Shown here one piece after another: positions 16,389 through 24,774 of a stretch of DNA of 64,000 bases. A program made the translations under genes and the position numbers. Every line of letters starts with the position of its first letter. The first letter of the stretch is position 1. The notes beneath the pieces are model-generated. The model searched no databases. It was not told the origin of the DNA and worked only from the letters and a program-made list of their open reading frames with translations. The stretch spans positions 186,001-250,000 of the forward strand of contig NZ_SBIW01000002.1 of NCBI RefSeq assembly GCF_004054195.1, written 5' to 3'. The DNA is from Mucilaginibacter gilvus. GTDB taxonomy: Bacteria > Bacteroidota > Bacteroidia > Sphingobacteriales > Sphingobacteriaceae.

Positions 16389-17246
16389 TTACTCTTTACC
16401 CACTTCCTTTATCACCGCAATCAAATCCTCCTCACCATATTTAGCCTGCGCAGCTATGTAGGTTACTAAAGCAGCTTCACCCAATGGCGATGATAAACCG
16501 ATATTCTGCGCCAGTTTCAGATCTTTAACAATATTGTTTAGCGAGAATGCAGCGGCGTAGTTATCGTTTAAAATGGCCTCGCCTTTTATTTTCATAAATG
16601 GATTTGCCAACGCACCATTATTCAACAGGTTCAGTAAAATTTCCGCGGCGATGCCGTTTTGTTTGGCCAGTACAACCGCCTCTGCCAAACCTTGCGCATG
16701 AATGCTTAGCAGGGTATTAATGGCCAGTTTGGCTACGTTACCTGCACCTACTTCGCCTATCAGCGTAGCGCTTTTGCCCATCGCCTCCAATACAGGCTTA
16801 ACTTTTTCAAAGGCTGCAACATCGCCGCCCGCCATAATAACCAGTTGAGCGGTCTCGGCTTGCTTAACACTGCCGGATACCGGGGCATCCAGGTAATTGT
16901 TGCCTTGTTCGGCGCACATCGCAGCTATTTCTTTGCTGATGGCTGGCGACACGGTGCTCATATTGATAATTACCCTGCCGGTAGTGTTGGCACTTAGTAA
17001 ACCGTGTTCGCCATTAAAAATATTGTTGATGGCCTTATCATCAGTAACCATAATGATGATGACGTCCGATTTCTGAATTAAATCAGCCGGGTTTGTAGCA
17101 GTGGCCGCGCCCATTTCCTTTAGCGTTTGTTCTTTAGCGCTATTGCGGTTGTAAACGGTTACCAGATAACCTGCTTTTATTAATTGCTGCGACATGGGCG
17201 TCCCCATCAGCCCGAGGCCTATCCAGCCTATGTTGGTTGTATTCAT
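16389..17246 (-). CDS. NAD(P)-dependent beta-hydroxyacid dehydrogenase (3-hydroxyisobutyrate dehydrogenase family)
   Basis: 285 residues. The N-terminal Rossmann domain has GWIGLGLMGTPMSQQLIKAG, the substrate-binding signature is DAPVSGSVKQAETAQLVIMA, and the catalytic lysine is Lys173 in GNVAKLAINTLL. The C-terminal helical domain is complete. Members oxidise or reduce short beta-hydroxyacids such as 3-hydroxyisobutyrate, tartronate semialdehyde or succinic semialdehyde; which one applies here cannot be told. It stands alone, divergent from a lipoprotein gene 63 bp away. Confidence 0.9.
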   Translation of the reverse strand: MNTTNIGWIGLGLMGTPMSQQLIKAGYLVTVYNRNSAKEQTLKEMGAATATNPADLIQKSDVIIIMVTDDKAINNIFNGEHGLLSANTTGRVIINMSTVSPAISKEIAAMCAEQGNNYLDAPVSGSVKQAETAQLVIMAGGDVAAFEKVKPVLEAMGKSATLIGEVGAGNVAKLAINTLLSIHAQGLAEAVVLAKQNGIAAEILLNLLNNGALANPFMKIKGEAILNDNYAAAFSLNNIVKDLKLAQNIGLSSPLGEAALVTYIAAQAKYGEEDLIAVIKEVGKE

Positions 17247-17309
17247 TAAACAAATATCCGTTTATCCGTTTGAATAATTAAGTATTTTAGCAAGCACAAA
17301 TCCCCCGAA

Positions 17310-18116
17310 ATGAAAAAAGTTTTGTTTTTGCTTATCCCTGCTGCTATACTCCTTTCGTGCAAAGGCAAGCCAACACAGTCTGCGGCAGATACTACTTCAA
17401 CGCATTCCAGCCCGCTTTTTTTAAAAAAACAGCTATCCGTTTACCAGGGTGTTTGGGTCAAAAGCGATTATATTGAAAAGATAAACCAAAGCCAGTCTGT
17501 TTTGGCTGCGGTTGATGTGGTCACCGGAATAACCGGGATGCAGATAGACAGCGGCCTGCTTAACGGCGATAGCCTGGAGGTAACTGTTGGCTGGGATAAT
17601 CAAAATCCGGGAAATGTGGCCCTTACTTTTAAACCCGGCAAAAATCCGGCTGCCGTTAAATTTGGAGAGGATGAGTTAGGCTACTCCATTGCCAATGGCG
17701 ATACCTCCTTAATATTATACCAGATTTACAATAAGCAATTATTTAAAACCAGGTACAATAGGATACTACCTGTCGGCCCCGACCGTAACCTGAGCGATGC
17801 CATTAACTACGCTATTAACAAAGCCTTAATAGCCGGCAATTACACGCTCAAAGGGTCGGTTGATAAAGTAACGTTTACTAACGACGGACAAGTAACAGGC
17901 CTTGCCGGGGTTAAGAAATACTTTATTGAGAACGACCTGAAACCGGGCGCGCTAAAAAATTTAGACCTGATCATCCTCGATGAGTTCAGCAGTAAAAAAG
18001 CGGTGTACTCCTACCTGTTTAAGGGCAACACGCTGGAATTGTACGAGGCGAAGCCAAATGCCAACGCAACGCTGATGGTGTCAGGCAAGCTGAAGTATAC
18101 CCTAACCCGCCAATAA
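17310..18116 (+). CDS. Lipoprotein of unknown function
   Basis: 268 residues with a lipoprotein signal (MKKVLFLLIPAAILLSC, lipobox LLSC, Cys17). The mature part is a soluble, beta-rich protein with SVYQGVWVKSDYIEKINQSQ near the start and a C-terminal LIILDEFSSKKAVYSYLFKG segment. I do not recognise a named domain. Its 3' end overlaps the convergent kinase gene by 15 bp (18102-18116), so both stop codons lie inside the neighbour's frame. Confidence 0.8.
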   Translation: MKKVLFLLIPAAILLSCKGKPTQSAADTTSTHSSPLFLKKQLSVYQGVWVKSDYIEKINQSQSVLAAVDVVTGITGMQIDSGLLNGDSLEVTVGWDNQNPGNVALTFKPGKNPAAVKFGEDELGYSIANGDTSLILYQIYNKQLFKTRYNRILPVGPDRNLSDAINYAINKALIAGNYTLKGSVDKVTFTNDGQVTGLAGVKKYFIENDLKPGALKNLDLIILDEFSSKKAVYSYLFKGNTLELYEAKPNANATLMVSGKLKYTLTRQ

Positions 18117-19100
18117 TTCGCTGGAAACGTTGTCTTCAAAATATTTGCGCACCAGTACCGTGATGAAACGCTTAAGGTAAGTTGAGTTGAGGAATACATT
18201 GCTCCAGTTATCAAAACGCTGGCATTGGATGCCGAGGTAGAAGAAATACATACATACGCCCAATGCCGGTAGCAGGCGTTTTTCCTCAGTGCTGATTGGG
18301 GTAACCGATTCATACCCCTCCATAAAACATTTAAGTTTAGCATCGCGCTGGGCGGCGTCCTTTTCGGTGCTGTGCAGTTGCAGAACGTAGTAAGCAATAT
18401 CGTAAGCCAGCCAGCCGTTGCCGCAAAAATCAAAATCGAAGATGGTTACTTCGCCGCCCGCGGTTATGTTCATGTTATCGAACCAGATATCCATGTGGGT
18501 AACGCCTTTCCGCATTTGGGTTTCATCGGCAGCTGCAATTTCGCGAAGCAAATATTGCTGTGCTTTTTGCATCCATTGCATCTCTTCCGAATCTGGCGAA
18601 AGGAAACTCTCCAATTGCGGGAGCGATTGTTGCAGTATAACTTCCGGTGTGTAGTTAACTCGTTGCAGCGTTAAACCCTGTGTTGCCCGGTGGATGCGCC
18701 CCATAGTTTCGCCAACTTTATGGTGTAGTTCAGGCGAAAAACTGAGCATTTTATCGCCCTCAGCAAAAGAAAACAATACGCCAAAGCGCAGGCCTTCGGG
18801 TGCCTGAATTTGTTGAATATAGTTGTTGCTGCTATCGACAATAGGGTAAGACACCTGTAAGCTTTCTTCCCGGAGGAGGTTGAGGAGTTTGATCTCCTCC
18901 GTAATTTCCAGTTTCGTTCTCCAGTTTAAGCTGTATAACCTAAACAAGTACTTGCCCGCGGCGCTGCTTATTAAATAACTATGATTGATGCCCGTTTTAA
19001 GCAATTTGCACGAAACGCCGGTTAGCCCGTATTCATTCTGTACATAAAAACCAATGTGATCTGCGGAAACAATAGAACTGATAACGGGAAACGGCTGCAT
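18102..19100 (-). CDS. Phosphotransferase of the APH/choline-kinase family
   Basis: 332 residues from ATG 19100 (MQPFPVISS); an upstream in-frame start at 19139 would add an unlikely leader. It has a kinase-like fold: N-lobe GINHSYLISSAAGKYLFRLY, catalytic HMDIWFDNMN (Brenner-type motif) at about residue 214, and metal-binding IFDFDFCGNGWLAYDIAYYV. The arrangement resembles the homoserine-kinase-type-II/aminoglycoside phosphotransferase group. The likely substrate is a small hydroxylated metabolite, not necessarily an antibiotic. It overlaps the convergent lipoprotein gene by 15 bp at the 3' end. Confidence 0.85.
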   Translation of the reverse strand: MQPFPVISSIVSADHIGFYVQNEYGLTGVSCKLLKTGINHSYLISSAAGKYLFRLYSLNWRTKLEITEEIKLLNLLREESLQVSYPIVDSSNNYIQQIQAPEGLRFGVLFSFAEGDKMLSFSPELHHKVGETMGRIHRATQGLTLQRVNYTPEVILQQSLPQLESFLSPDSEEMQWMQKAQQYLLREIAAADETQMRKGVTHMDIWFDNMNITAGGEVTIFDFDFCGNGWLAYDIAYYVLQLHSTEKDAAQRDAKLKCFMEGYESVTPISTEEKRLLPALGVCMYFFYLGIQCQRFDNWSNVFLNSTYLKRFITVLVRKYFEDNVSSELLAG

Positions 19101-19182
19101 AAAATAAAAATTTGGGCTACAAAGAAACGAAAAAGCCATTGCTTGCGGGCAATGGCGGTTAAAAACATATTGGCGATTACGT

Positions 19183-19440
19183 TTAATAATGCCCTTTCAG
19201 GGAGTAAACATTTAAGATGTTACCATCAACGGCATAAACTATGCGATGCTCCTGATCTATTCGTCTCGACCATTTCCCCGACAATTGATGTTTTAAAGGT
19301 TCAGGTTTACCAATGCCTTCAAAAGGCGTTTCCATGATGGAGTAGAGAAGTTGATTAATTTTATTTTGAATCCTTACATTCCCACTCTTTTGCCATTCTT
19401 TAAGATGCGACAAAGCAGCAGAGGCAAGTATTACTTCCAT
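19183..19440 (-). CDS. yoeB: YoeB-family mRNA interferase toxin
   Basis: 85 residues, the YoeB size. Catalytic residues of E. coli YoeB have counterparts here: Glu47 in GKPEPLK, Arg66 in EHRIVYAV, and His84 in the C-terminal GHY. The sequence LKHQLSGKWSRRIDQEHRIV is very close to the family pattern. The protein cleaves mRNA at the ribosome when free of antitoxin. The start overlaps the end of the antitoxin gene by 10 bp, the usual antitoxin-first coupled arrangement. Confidence 0.93.
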   Translation of the reverse strand: MEVILASAALSHLKEWQKSGNVRIQNKINQLLYSIMETPFEGIGKPEPLKHQLSGKWSRRIDQEHRIVYAVDGNILNVYSLKGHY

Positions 19441-19628
19441 AAATTTTTCACATCAACTTTGCTACCTTTTCCGGCTTTAATTTCCTCATCACCTTTTAGC
19501 ACCATCGCCACAAACTCCGGATCATAATCGTCGTTTTCCTCTTCAAAAGAAACTTCCGCTGTTTTCAGCAGAGCTTTTATAGCTTCTAATTGTTGTTCGT
19601 CTTTTGGGTGTACAATTATCGTTGTCAT
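19431..19628 (-). CDS. Antitoxin of the YoeB pair (DUF2683-like)
   Basis: 65 residues from ATG 19628 (MTTIIVHPKDEQQLEAIKAL). It is acidic in the middle (FEEENDDYDPEFVAM) and ends with KVDVKNLWK, a pattern I associate with DUF2683 antitoxins of Bacteroidetes. The N-terminal part is expected to bind DNA and the acidic C-terminal part to wrap the toxin. It is translated just before yoeB with a 10-bp overlap. A long inverted repeat directly upstream (19643-19694) is a candidate operator. Confidence 0.82.
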   Translation of the reverse strand: MTTIIVHPKDEQQLEAIKALLKTAEVSFEEENDDYDPEFVAMVLKGDEEIKAGKGSKVDVKNLWK

Positions 19629-19642
19629 ATCCAAATTTACTA

Positions 19643-19694
19643 ATTTATGTTAAGATTTGACAACTACTAAAAGTTGCCAAATCTTAACATAAAT
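19643..19694. promoter_or_regulatory. 23-bp-arm inverted repeat between tldE and the toxin-antitoxin genes
   Basis: atttatgttaagatttgaca plus act (19643-19665) pairs with its inverse (19672-19694) with a single mismatch and a six-base loop (actaaa). It begins 14 bp upstream of the antitoxin ATG and ends 3 bp after the tldE stop, on the same strand. It could be the autoregulatory operator of the toxin-antitoxin pair, the terminator of tldE, or both. The stem is AT-rich and lacks a following U-tract, which favours an operator. Confidence 0.6.
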
Positions 19695-19697
19695 GTA

Positions 19698-21029
19698 TTA
19701 CACCGCGTCCGATAAGGAACTAAACGTAAAGTCCCTGATCTTCATTGGCGGGATGAGGTAGCTGCGGTAGCTTTCTACGCTGATGCTGCGCTCCTGTTTG
19801 CCCAGGGCTTCCAGGTTGTTCAGCATAATTACCGGGCTCTCGTTAAACCTAAAATTCTTTACCGGGAACTTGATCTTACCGTTCTCAATGTAAAACGTAC
19901 CATCGCGGGTAAGTCCTGTTAGTAATAGGGATTGTGGGTCCACCATACGGATGTACCACAACCTGGATACCAGTATGCCACGCTCGGTGCTTTTTATCAG
20001 TTCTTCTAACGTAGCATCGCCGCCTTCCATAATAATATTGCTTGGGCCGGGCAGTGGCGCTACGCCTTTCTTCTGCGCCCAAAAACGGGAGTACGACAGG
20101 TTTTTCACCACGCCCTTATCTATCCACATCGTTTTCTCGCGTGGCAGGCCATCGCCGCCCCAGGTTCCTGCGGGTAGGTCGGGGTTAAAGGGGTCCGAAT
20201 AGATGGTTACTTTCGGGTCCATCAGCTGTTCGCCCAAACGGGTGCCACCCCCTTTTTTACTTAAAAAGCTACGCCCTTCCTCCGCGCTGCGCGCATCAAA
20301 ACGGAACATATTCTCCAGCATATAGGTGGCTGCAACTGGCTCCAGTATCACGGTGTATTTACCGGGTTCGATGGCCTTTGCGCCAATAGAGGCATTGGCC
20401 TTCATGGTAGCTACGCGGGTTGCCGAAGCGGTATCGAGTTTGCTTACATCAGTAAAACCGCGGGCAGCATAGCCCGATGCTGTACCTGCATCATTACGGG
20501 TGGTTACCGAAAAATAAACATCGGTGCTTTTATTATAGGCGAACAAACCTTTAGAGTTCATCACCGCGTTAAAACTGGTAGAATTATCTAAAAATCCCGC
20601 AGCGCTCAGTTTTGCTTCCTTGGTTATCGCCAGGCTTTTGCCCACCATTTCGGCCCGTGTTTCGGGTGTCATGGCGGCGGTGTTGGCGTTATAGGTTATC
20701 GCTTCTTTAAAATCCGACTGCCCCAACATCGGCATATACTCCGAATTTTCGGGCGCGAATTGTGCCAGTTCTTCCGAGCGACGCACCACGCGCTCTAAAG
20801 CGGCATCATCAAACTCATTAATAGAGGCCGAGCCTGCTTTTTTGCCGTAAACCGATGTTACCGATAGGCTGATGCTGCTTACATCGCCCGCGGTTGAAAC
20901 CGCGTTCAAGGCGTAACGCACGTTACCCTCATCACCGCCGCCAAGGTTTGCCTCGCACTCATCGGCTTTGGAATAGCTCAGCACTTTCTTTAATAAAGCC
21001 TGTGCTTGTTCTTTTGTATATATAGCCAT
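19698..21029 (-). CDS. tldE: TldE/PmbA-type subunit of a TldD-TldE protease (copy 1)
   Basis: 443 residues, the usual TldE/PmbA length. It has the N-terminal fold of the family (LSYSKADECEANLGGGDEGN) and the C-terminal barrel with LTGLTRDGTFYIENGKIKFP and VIMLNNLEALGKQERS. TldE lacks the HExxxH zinc site, as is normal for the non-catalytic partner. There is no signal peptide. It follows tldD after 4 bp and is probably translationally coupled. A paralogous gene in the same order lies at 33830-35167 with nearly identical motifs, so the two pairs arose by duplication. Confidence 0.93.
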   Translation of the reverse strand: MAIYTKEQAQALLKKVLSYSKADECEANLGGGDEGNVRYALNAVSTAGDVSSISLSVTSVYGKKAGSASINEFDDAALERVVRRSEELAQFAPENSEYMPMLGQSDFKEAITYNANTAAMTPETRAEMVGKSLAITKEAKLSAAGFLDNSTSFNAVMNSKGLFAYNKSTDVYFSVTTRNDAGTASGYAARGFTDVSKLDTASATRVATMKANASIGAKAIEPGKYTVILEPVAATYMLENMFRFDARSAEEGRSFLSKKGGGTRLGEQLMDPKVTIYSDPFNPDLPAGTWGGDGLPREKTMWIDKGVVKNLSYSRFWAQKKGVAPLPGPSNIIMEGGDATLEELIKSTERGILVSRLWYIRMVDPQSLLLTGLTRDGTFYIENGKIKFPVKNFRFNESPVIMLNNLEALGKQERSISVESYRSYLIPPMKIRDFTFSSLSDAV

Positions 21030-21033
21030 GTTT

Positions 21034-22671
21034 TTACCCGATTTTTCTTTTTGTGTTGATTACATTAACCCCGTTAAACCTTGTTGTAGATGAGCCGTGC
21101 GATACCGCGCTACTTTGCCCCGGCTGCCCCTTGCCATCGTTAAACGATCCACCTAAACGGTAATCGCTTTCGTCGCAAACCTGGGTGCAGCTGTTCCAAA
21201 ATTCCTGCGTGTTAGCCTGGTAGGCAACATCGTTTAGCATGCCTACTATTTTGCCCTCTTTTATCTCGTAAAACAGTTGGCCGCCAAACTGGAAGTTATA
21301 GCGTTGCTGATCGATAGAGAACGAACCGTTACCTATGATGTAAACGCCTTTCTCCACATTTTTAATCATCTCATCCACGCTCAGCTTAGCGGTACCCGGC
21401 TGCAGCGATACATTCGGCATGCGCTGGAACTGTACATCCTGCCAGCTTTGCGCGTAGCAGCAGCCCTGCGATTCTTTTAAGCCGATGATATGCGCCTGGT
21501 CGCGGATGGCCTGGTAATTTACCAGCACGCCATTTTTAATGATGTCCCATTTTTTGGTGCCCACGCCCTCGTCGTCATAACCAACAGCGCCTAATGAGCC
21601 TACCTGTAGTTTATCACCAACAACATTCACCTTGTCGCTTCCGAATTTAAAATTGCCGGCTTTCCATTTATCTAAAGTTAAGAAACTTGTACCGGCGTAG
21701 TTGGCTTCGTAACCCAATACCCGGTCGAGTTCTGTTGGGTGGCCTACCGATTCGTGTATAGTAAGCCAAAGGTGGGTTGGATCAAGCACCAGGTCGTACT
21801 TACCTGGGTCTACCGATTTTGCTGTAAGTTTTTCGCCCGCCTGTTTGGTGGCAAATTTAATATCCTCCAGCATATCGTAACGGTTTTTGTACCTCGGGGT
21901 GATCCCTGCTATAGTATCTGAAGCCTTCGGATTTAAATATTCATAACCCATGCCTACCGGCGAACTCAATGCACTACGCGTTTCAAACGAACCTTTAGTA
22001 GGGTCTATCTTAGTAACGGTAAAGCTCGGGAACAGGCGGTGGATATCCTGATCGATATACGAGCCATCAGTGCTGGCAAAGTATTTTTGCTCGTTCACCG
22101 CGAAGATGGTGGAGTTTACAAAGTTGGCCCCGGCGCCCATGGCTATGGCATTTGCGCCCAGCAGCAGGTCCACCTTTTCTTTTATCGGCACCTCGAAGGC
22201 GTTCTTTTCGATAGGTGTTTTCCAGCTTACCTCGCCGTAGCCTTTTTGCGGTGCCAACTGCACTGGTGCGCTGCCCAGTTTGGCATTTGCCTTGGCAACG
22301 GCAACCGCGCGTTTGGCGGTTTTGGCAATGCCATCCTTAGTTACCTCGTTGGTAGCGGCAAAGCCCCAGCAGCCATTGGCAATAACGCGGATACCCACGC
22401 CATAGCTTTCGGTGTTGGCCACGTTGAGCACCCGGTTTTCGCGGGTGATCACAAACTGGTTTAGGTAGCGTCCGATGCGTACATCTGCGTAGGTTGCACC
22501 CGCAGATTTAGCGGCGTTAAGCCCTACATCCGAAAGTTCTTTTTTGATCTTCGCATCCACCGGGTTAAGGGCATCCTGCACATCGATATTTTTACCGAAT
22601 GCGGATAAGTTGGGCAAGGCCGTTGCTGCCGCGCCCAGCCCTGTTAAATAAATAAAATCTCGTCTTCTCAT
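21034..22671 (-). CDS. tldD: TldD-type metalloprotease with twin-arginine leader (copy 1)
   Basis: 545 residues. The N-terminus MRRRDFIYLTGLGAAATALP is a twin-arginine-like signal (R-R-x-F plus hydrophobic region), unlike the cytoplasmic E. coli TldD. The zinc site HESVGH is at residues 306-311, in LWLTIHESVGHPTELDRVLG; a Cys near residue 500 is a candidate third ligand. The TldD/TldE heterodimer degrades unfolded or small peptides and matures some ribosomal peptides in other bacteria. Here the leader suggests export of the folded enzyme, possibly carrying leaderless TldE along. It is followed closely by tldE. Confidence 0.93.
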   Translation of the reverse strand: MRRRDFIYLTGLGAAATALPNLSAFGKNIDVQDALNPVDAKIKKELSDVGLNAAKSAGATYADVRIGRYLNQFVITRENRVLNVANTESYGVGIRVIANGCWGFAATNEVTKDGIAKTAKRAVAVAKANAKLGSAPVQLAPQKGYGEVSWKTPIEKNAFEVPIKEKVDLLLGANAIAMGAGANFVNSTIFAVNEQKYFASTDGSYIDQDIHRLFPSFTVTKIDPTKGSFETRSALSSPVGMGYEYLNPKASDTIAGITPRYKNRYDMLEDIKFATKQAGEKLTAKSVDPGKYDLVLDPTHLWLTIHESVGHPTELDRVLGYEANYAGTSFLTLDKWKAGNFKFGSDKVNVVGDKLQVGSLGAVGYDDEGVGTKKWDIIKNGVLVNYQAIRDQAHIIGLKESQGCCYAQSWQDVQFQRMPNVSLQPGTAKLSVDEMIKNVEKGVYIIGNGSFSIDQQRYNFQFGGQLFYEIKEGKIVGMLNDVAYQANTQEFWNSCTQVCDESDYRLGGSFNDGKGQPGQSSAVSHGSSTTRFNGVNVINTKRKIG

Positions 22672-22703
22672 ATTATTTTAATCATCAGTAAAAAGTCTTT
22701 ATG

Positions 22704-22742
22704 CTCCGCCCTGTCAAGCGTCCACGCTTGAAAGTGTCGGAG
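22704..22742. repeat. Hairpin repeat upstream of tldD
   Basis: tcaagcg (22714-22720) and cgcttga (22725-22731) form a perfect stem around tcca, with outer ctccg/cggag arms. It lies in the 321-bp non-coding region 22672-22992, which also holds repeat copy B (22757-22889) and a CT-rich stretch near 22927-22950. No gene is present there. Confidence 0.6.
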
Positions 22743-22756
22743 GGGGGACATCCTGT

Positions 22757-22889
22757 TTAGGGTTAACATAACTTAACACAATTTCAATAAATATTTATTA
22801 AAAATCTTATAATCAATAAGTTAAAAAAATACAGGGTTAACATATTTTTCCATTAATAGTGTCACCATAATTCCCAGATATTTTATTAT
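22757..22889 (+). repeat. Copy B of a ~132-bp conserved non-coding repeat
   Basis: Matches copy A (11991-12122, opposite strand) from TTAGGGTTAACATA to ATATTTTATTA with only scattered changes. It has two GGGTTAACAT blocks about 75 bp apart and the shared core TCTTATAATCAATAAGTTAA. It sits 85 bp upstream of the tldD start but points away from it. The conservation over non-coding sequence, with several long identical blocks, suggests a dispersed element, a shared regulatory region or a structured RNA. Confidence 0.85.
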
Positions 22890-22992
22890 AAACCTATCTG
22901 CCCAGTCATTGCGGATACTAACTAACACACCCCTCCCCCTCTCGAGAGGCGAATCGCATGTGCCCCTGTTTTTTAGCGTTAAACTTTAGTTA

Positions 22993-24774
22993 TCACGATA
23001 ACTTTTTCTCTACCCACAGAAATGTACATGCCGCAAGCAGCAGGATATAAAAGTAAATTTTCGGCACTTCAATCCGAAGCTTTTGGTGTATCTGTTTTGT
23101 TACAATATGGCCGGGCTGGTTTTCCCTTGCATAAGTTGCAGTAGCGGCTATTTTGGCGGCGGCCTGTACGCCTTCCCAATCTGTTTTATCGTGGGCATAC
23201 CACCATTCGGTTTTACCATTTTGTACGAGGGATTGCCAGCCGGATCGGGCGGGCCAATAATCTGCACGCCGCTCAAAAGGCATGGCAGAATTTTGTTCGG
23301 CAGCAACAGCTTCCCCGTTTATCAATAAGGCAGATTGACTGCCGTTTGCAACCTGCAATTGTACCGGTTGACCAATTATTGGAAACCCCGGAGTGTAAAC
23401 CGTATTTTGAAGCGTTGTATCTCTCCGTGCTGCTTTACCAATCAAAGCCGACCAGAGCGCCGGGTAATCCTGCCGGTTACCGGCCAGCACCCAACTATAA
23501 GTATTATTTAGGGTTGTGAATACCATTTTACCTGCACCGGCAATACCGCTATTGGCCAGTATGCGGTTTTGATTTGTTAAAACCAATGGCTGCGTGCCGT
23601 TTTGGTAACGAATAAAAGTGTTGCCTGTGTTTAACTGAGCGGACGCGCTTTTTTTGCCATTGATAATAAGCCGAGATGTTGCTTCCTTGCCCGTGGATCG
23701 CTCCACCGGGAAAACTTTTTGCAACCAGGAGGTTTTACCCACGCTATCTGCTCTTACGATAATGCCCAAACCACGGTTTTCCACTTCCTGTTTAAGAGCT
23801 ACGCTTTCGGCAGGGCTTAAACTGTTTAAAACCGACAGATCGCCTATTACCACATCAAATTTATTCAGCGCAGGCGCGGATAGCCTTTCTAAAGGAAATT
23901 GTGGCAGATTGATGTATTCACTATTGAACTTGCCCGTACTAATAGTTGAACGGGCGGCAATTACATAACCGTTTTCGCTAAGCCAGTTTTTTAAAAACTT
24001 GGTCTCAAAATCGGGCGAGGCAGACAGCATCAGCACCCTTAGCGGTTTAACCACATCAATTTGCACCGGGATGCTGCCCAGGTTGATGGTATCGCCATTA
24101 GTTACGGATTGCAGATTGTAAACAATCCGCCCGGCATTTTTGGGCAGTGACTCCAGCTCAAAATCAAATTGGCCGTTCGGCTTTATCGTCACCGTATCTA
24201 AAATGGTATTCAATCCTTTTAGCAGTAGCTTTATTTTTTGTGCCGATGTATTATTGTAATTGCCCTGTATGCTAAATTCCTCGCCTGTTTTTAGTTTTTG
24301 GTTCCAATAAATACTAATTACGCCCGCAGGTAAAGGCGACTGATGGAAAACCGCAGCGGTTTTACCAAGTCCCGATAGTTCAAACTCCGACAGGCCGTTA
24401 CCGTAAATGTGGATGGGGCCTGTTTTCAAGGTATCAACAATTTCATCCGGGCCGCTTAATAATTTGGCTTTGGGATAAGCCTTCTTTACATCTTTATCAA
24501 TGGCAAACACCTGTTGGTTGGCAATACTTTTTAAACTATCGGCACTAAAACCAGGTGTTAAAAGCACAAGCCCTTCACTCTCGTTAGCAGCGGCGTCTTT
24601 TGAGTAACTTAGGGGTAAAGCAATACAGGCCAGCATGGCAGCGGCGGCAAGCACTGCTATTATTCTCAGTATCAGCCATTTTTTACTTGCACGACTAACC
24701 TCCTGCCAAACCAGGAAGACCACCAGCAAAATGCAAAGCCCAATAACAATATATGTCCAATTGGCCTGCATCAT
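22993..24774 (-). CDS. Membrane protein of the MoxR/BatA operon with large periplasmic region
   Basis: 593 residues, no named family recognised with certainty. Two N-terminal helices (about 7-27 and 33-55) and one C-terminal helix (YFYILLLAACTFLWVEKKL) flank a large domain. The centre (about 245-345, PLRVLMLSASPDFETKFLKN to NRGLGIIVRA) resembles the glutamine-amidotransferase-like fold found in proteins linked to BatA genes. The start overlaps the stop of the preceding gene by 4 bp (ATGA), so it is co-translated as the last member of the moxR operon. A function with MoxR in assembling membrane or envelope complexes is inferred from context. Confidence 0.8.
   Translation of the reverse strand: MMQANWTYIVIGLCILLVVFLVWQEVSRASKKWLILRIIAVLAAAAMLACIALPLSYSKDAAANESEGLVLLTPGFSADSLKSIANQQVFAIDKDVKKAYPKAKLLSGPDEIVDTLKTGPIHIYGNGLSEFELSGLGKTAAVFHQSPLPAGVISIYWNQKLKTGEEFSIQGNYNNTSAQKIKLLLKGLNTILDTVTIKPNGQFDFELESLPKNAGRIVYNLQSVTNGDTINLGSIPVQIDVVKPLRVLMLSASPDFETKFLKNWLSENGYVIAARSTISTGKFNSEYINLPQFPLERLSAPALNKFDVVIGDLSVLNSLSPAESVALKQEVENRGLGIIVRADSVGKTSWLQKVFPVERSTGKEATSRLIINGKKSASAQLNTGNTFIRYQNGTQPLVLTNQNRILANSGIAGAGKMVFTTLNNTYSWVLAGNRQDYPALWSALIGKAARRDTTLQNTVYTPGFPIIGQPVQLQVANGSQSALLINGEAVAAEQNSAMPFERRADYWPARSGWQSLVQNGKTEWWYAHDKTDWEGVQAAAKIAATATYARENQPGHIVTKQIHQKLRIEVPKIYFYILLLAACTFLWVEKKLS

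Noticed and set aside
18102..19100. Aminoglycoside resistance gene
   Set aside because: The phosphotransferase fold is shared with many metabolic kinases; no specific resistance signature or mobile context is visible.
19698..22671. A RiPP-maturation cluster built on tldD/tldE
   Set aside because: No precursor-peptide-like small gene, radical SAM, cyclodehydratase or transporter gene lies near either pair; the context is MoxR/BatA instead.
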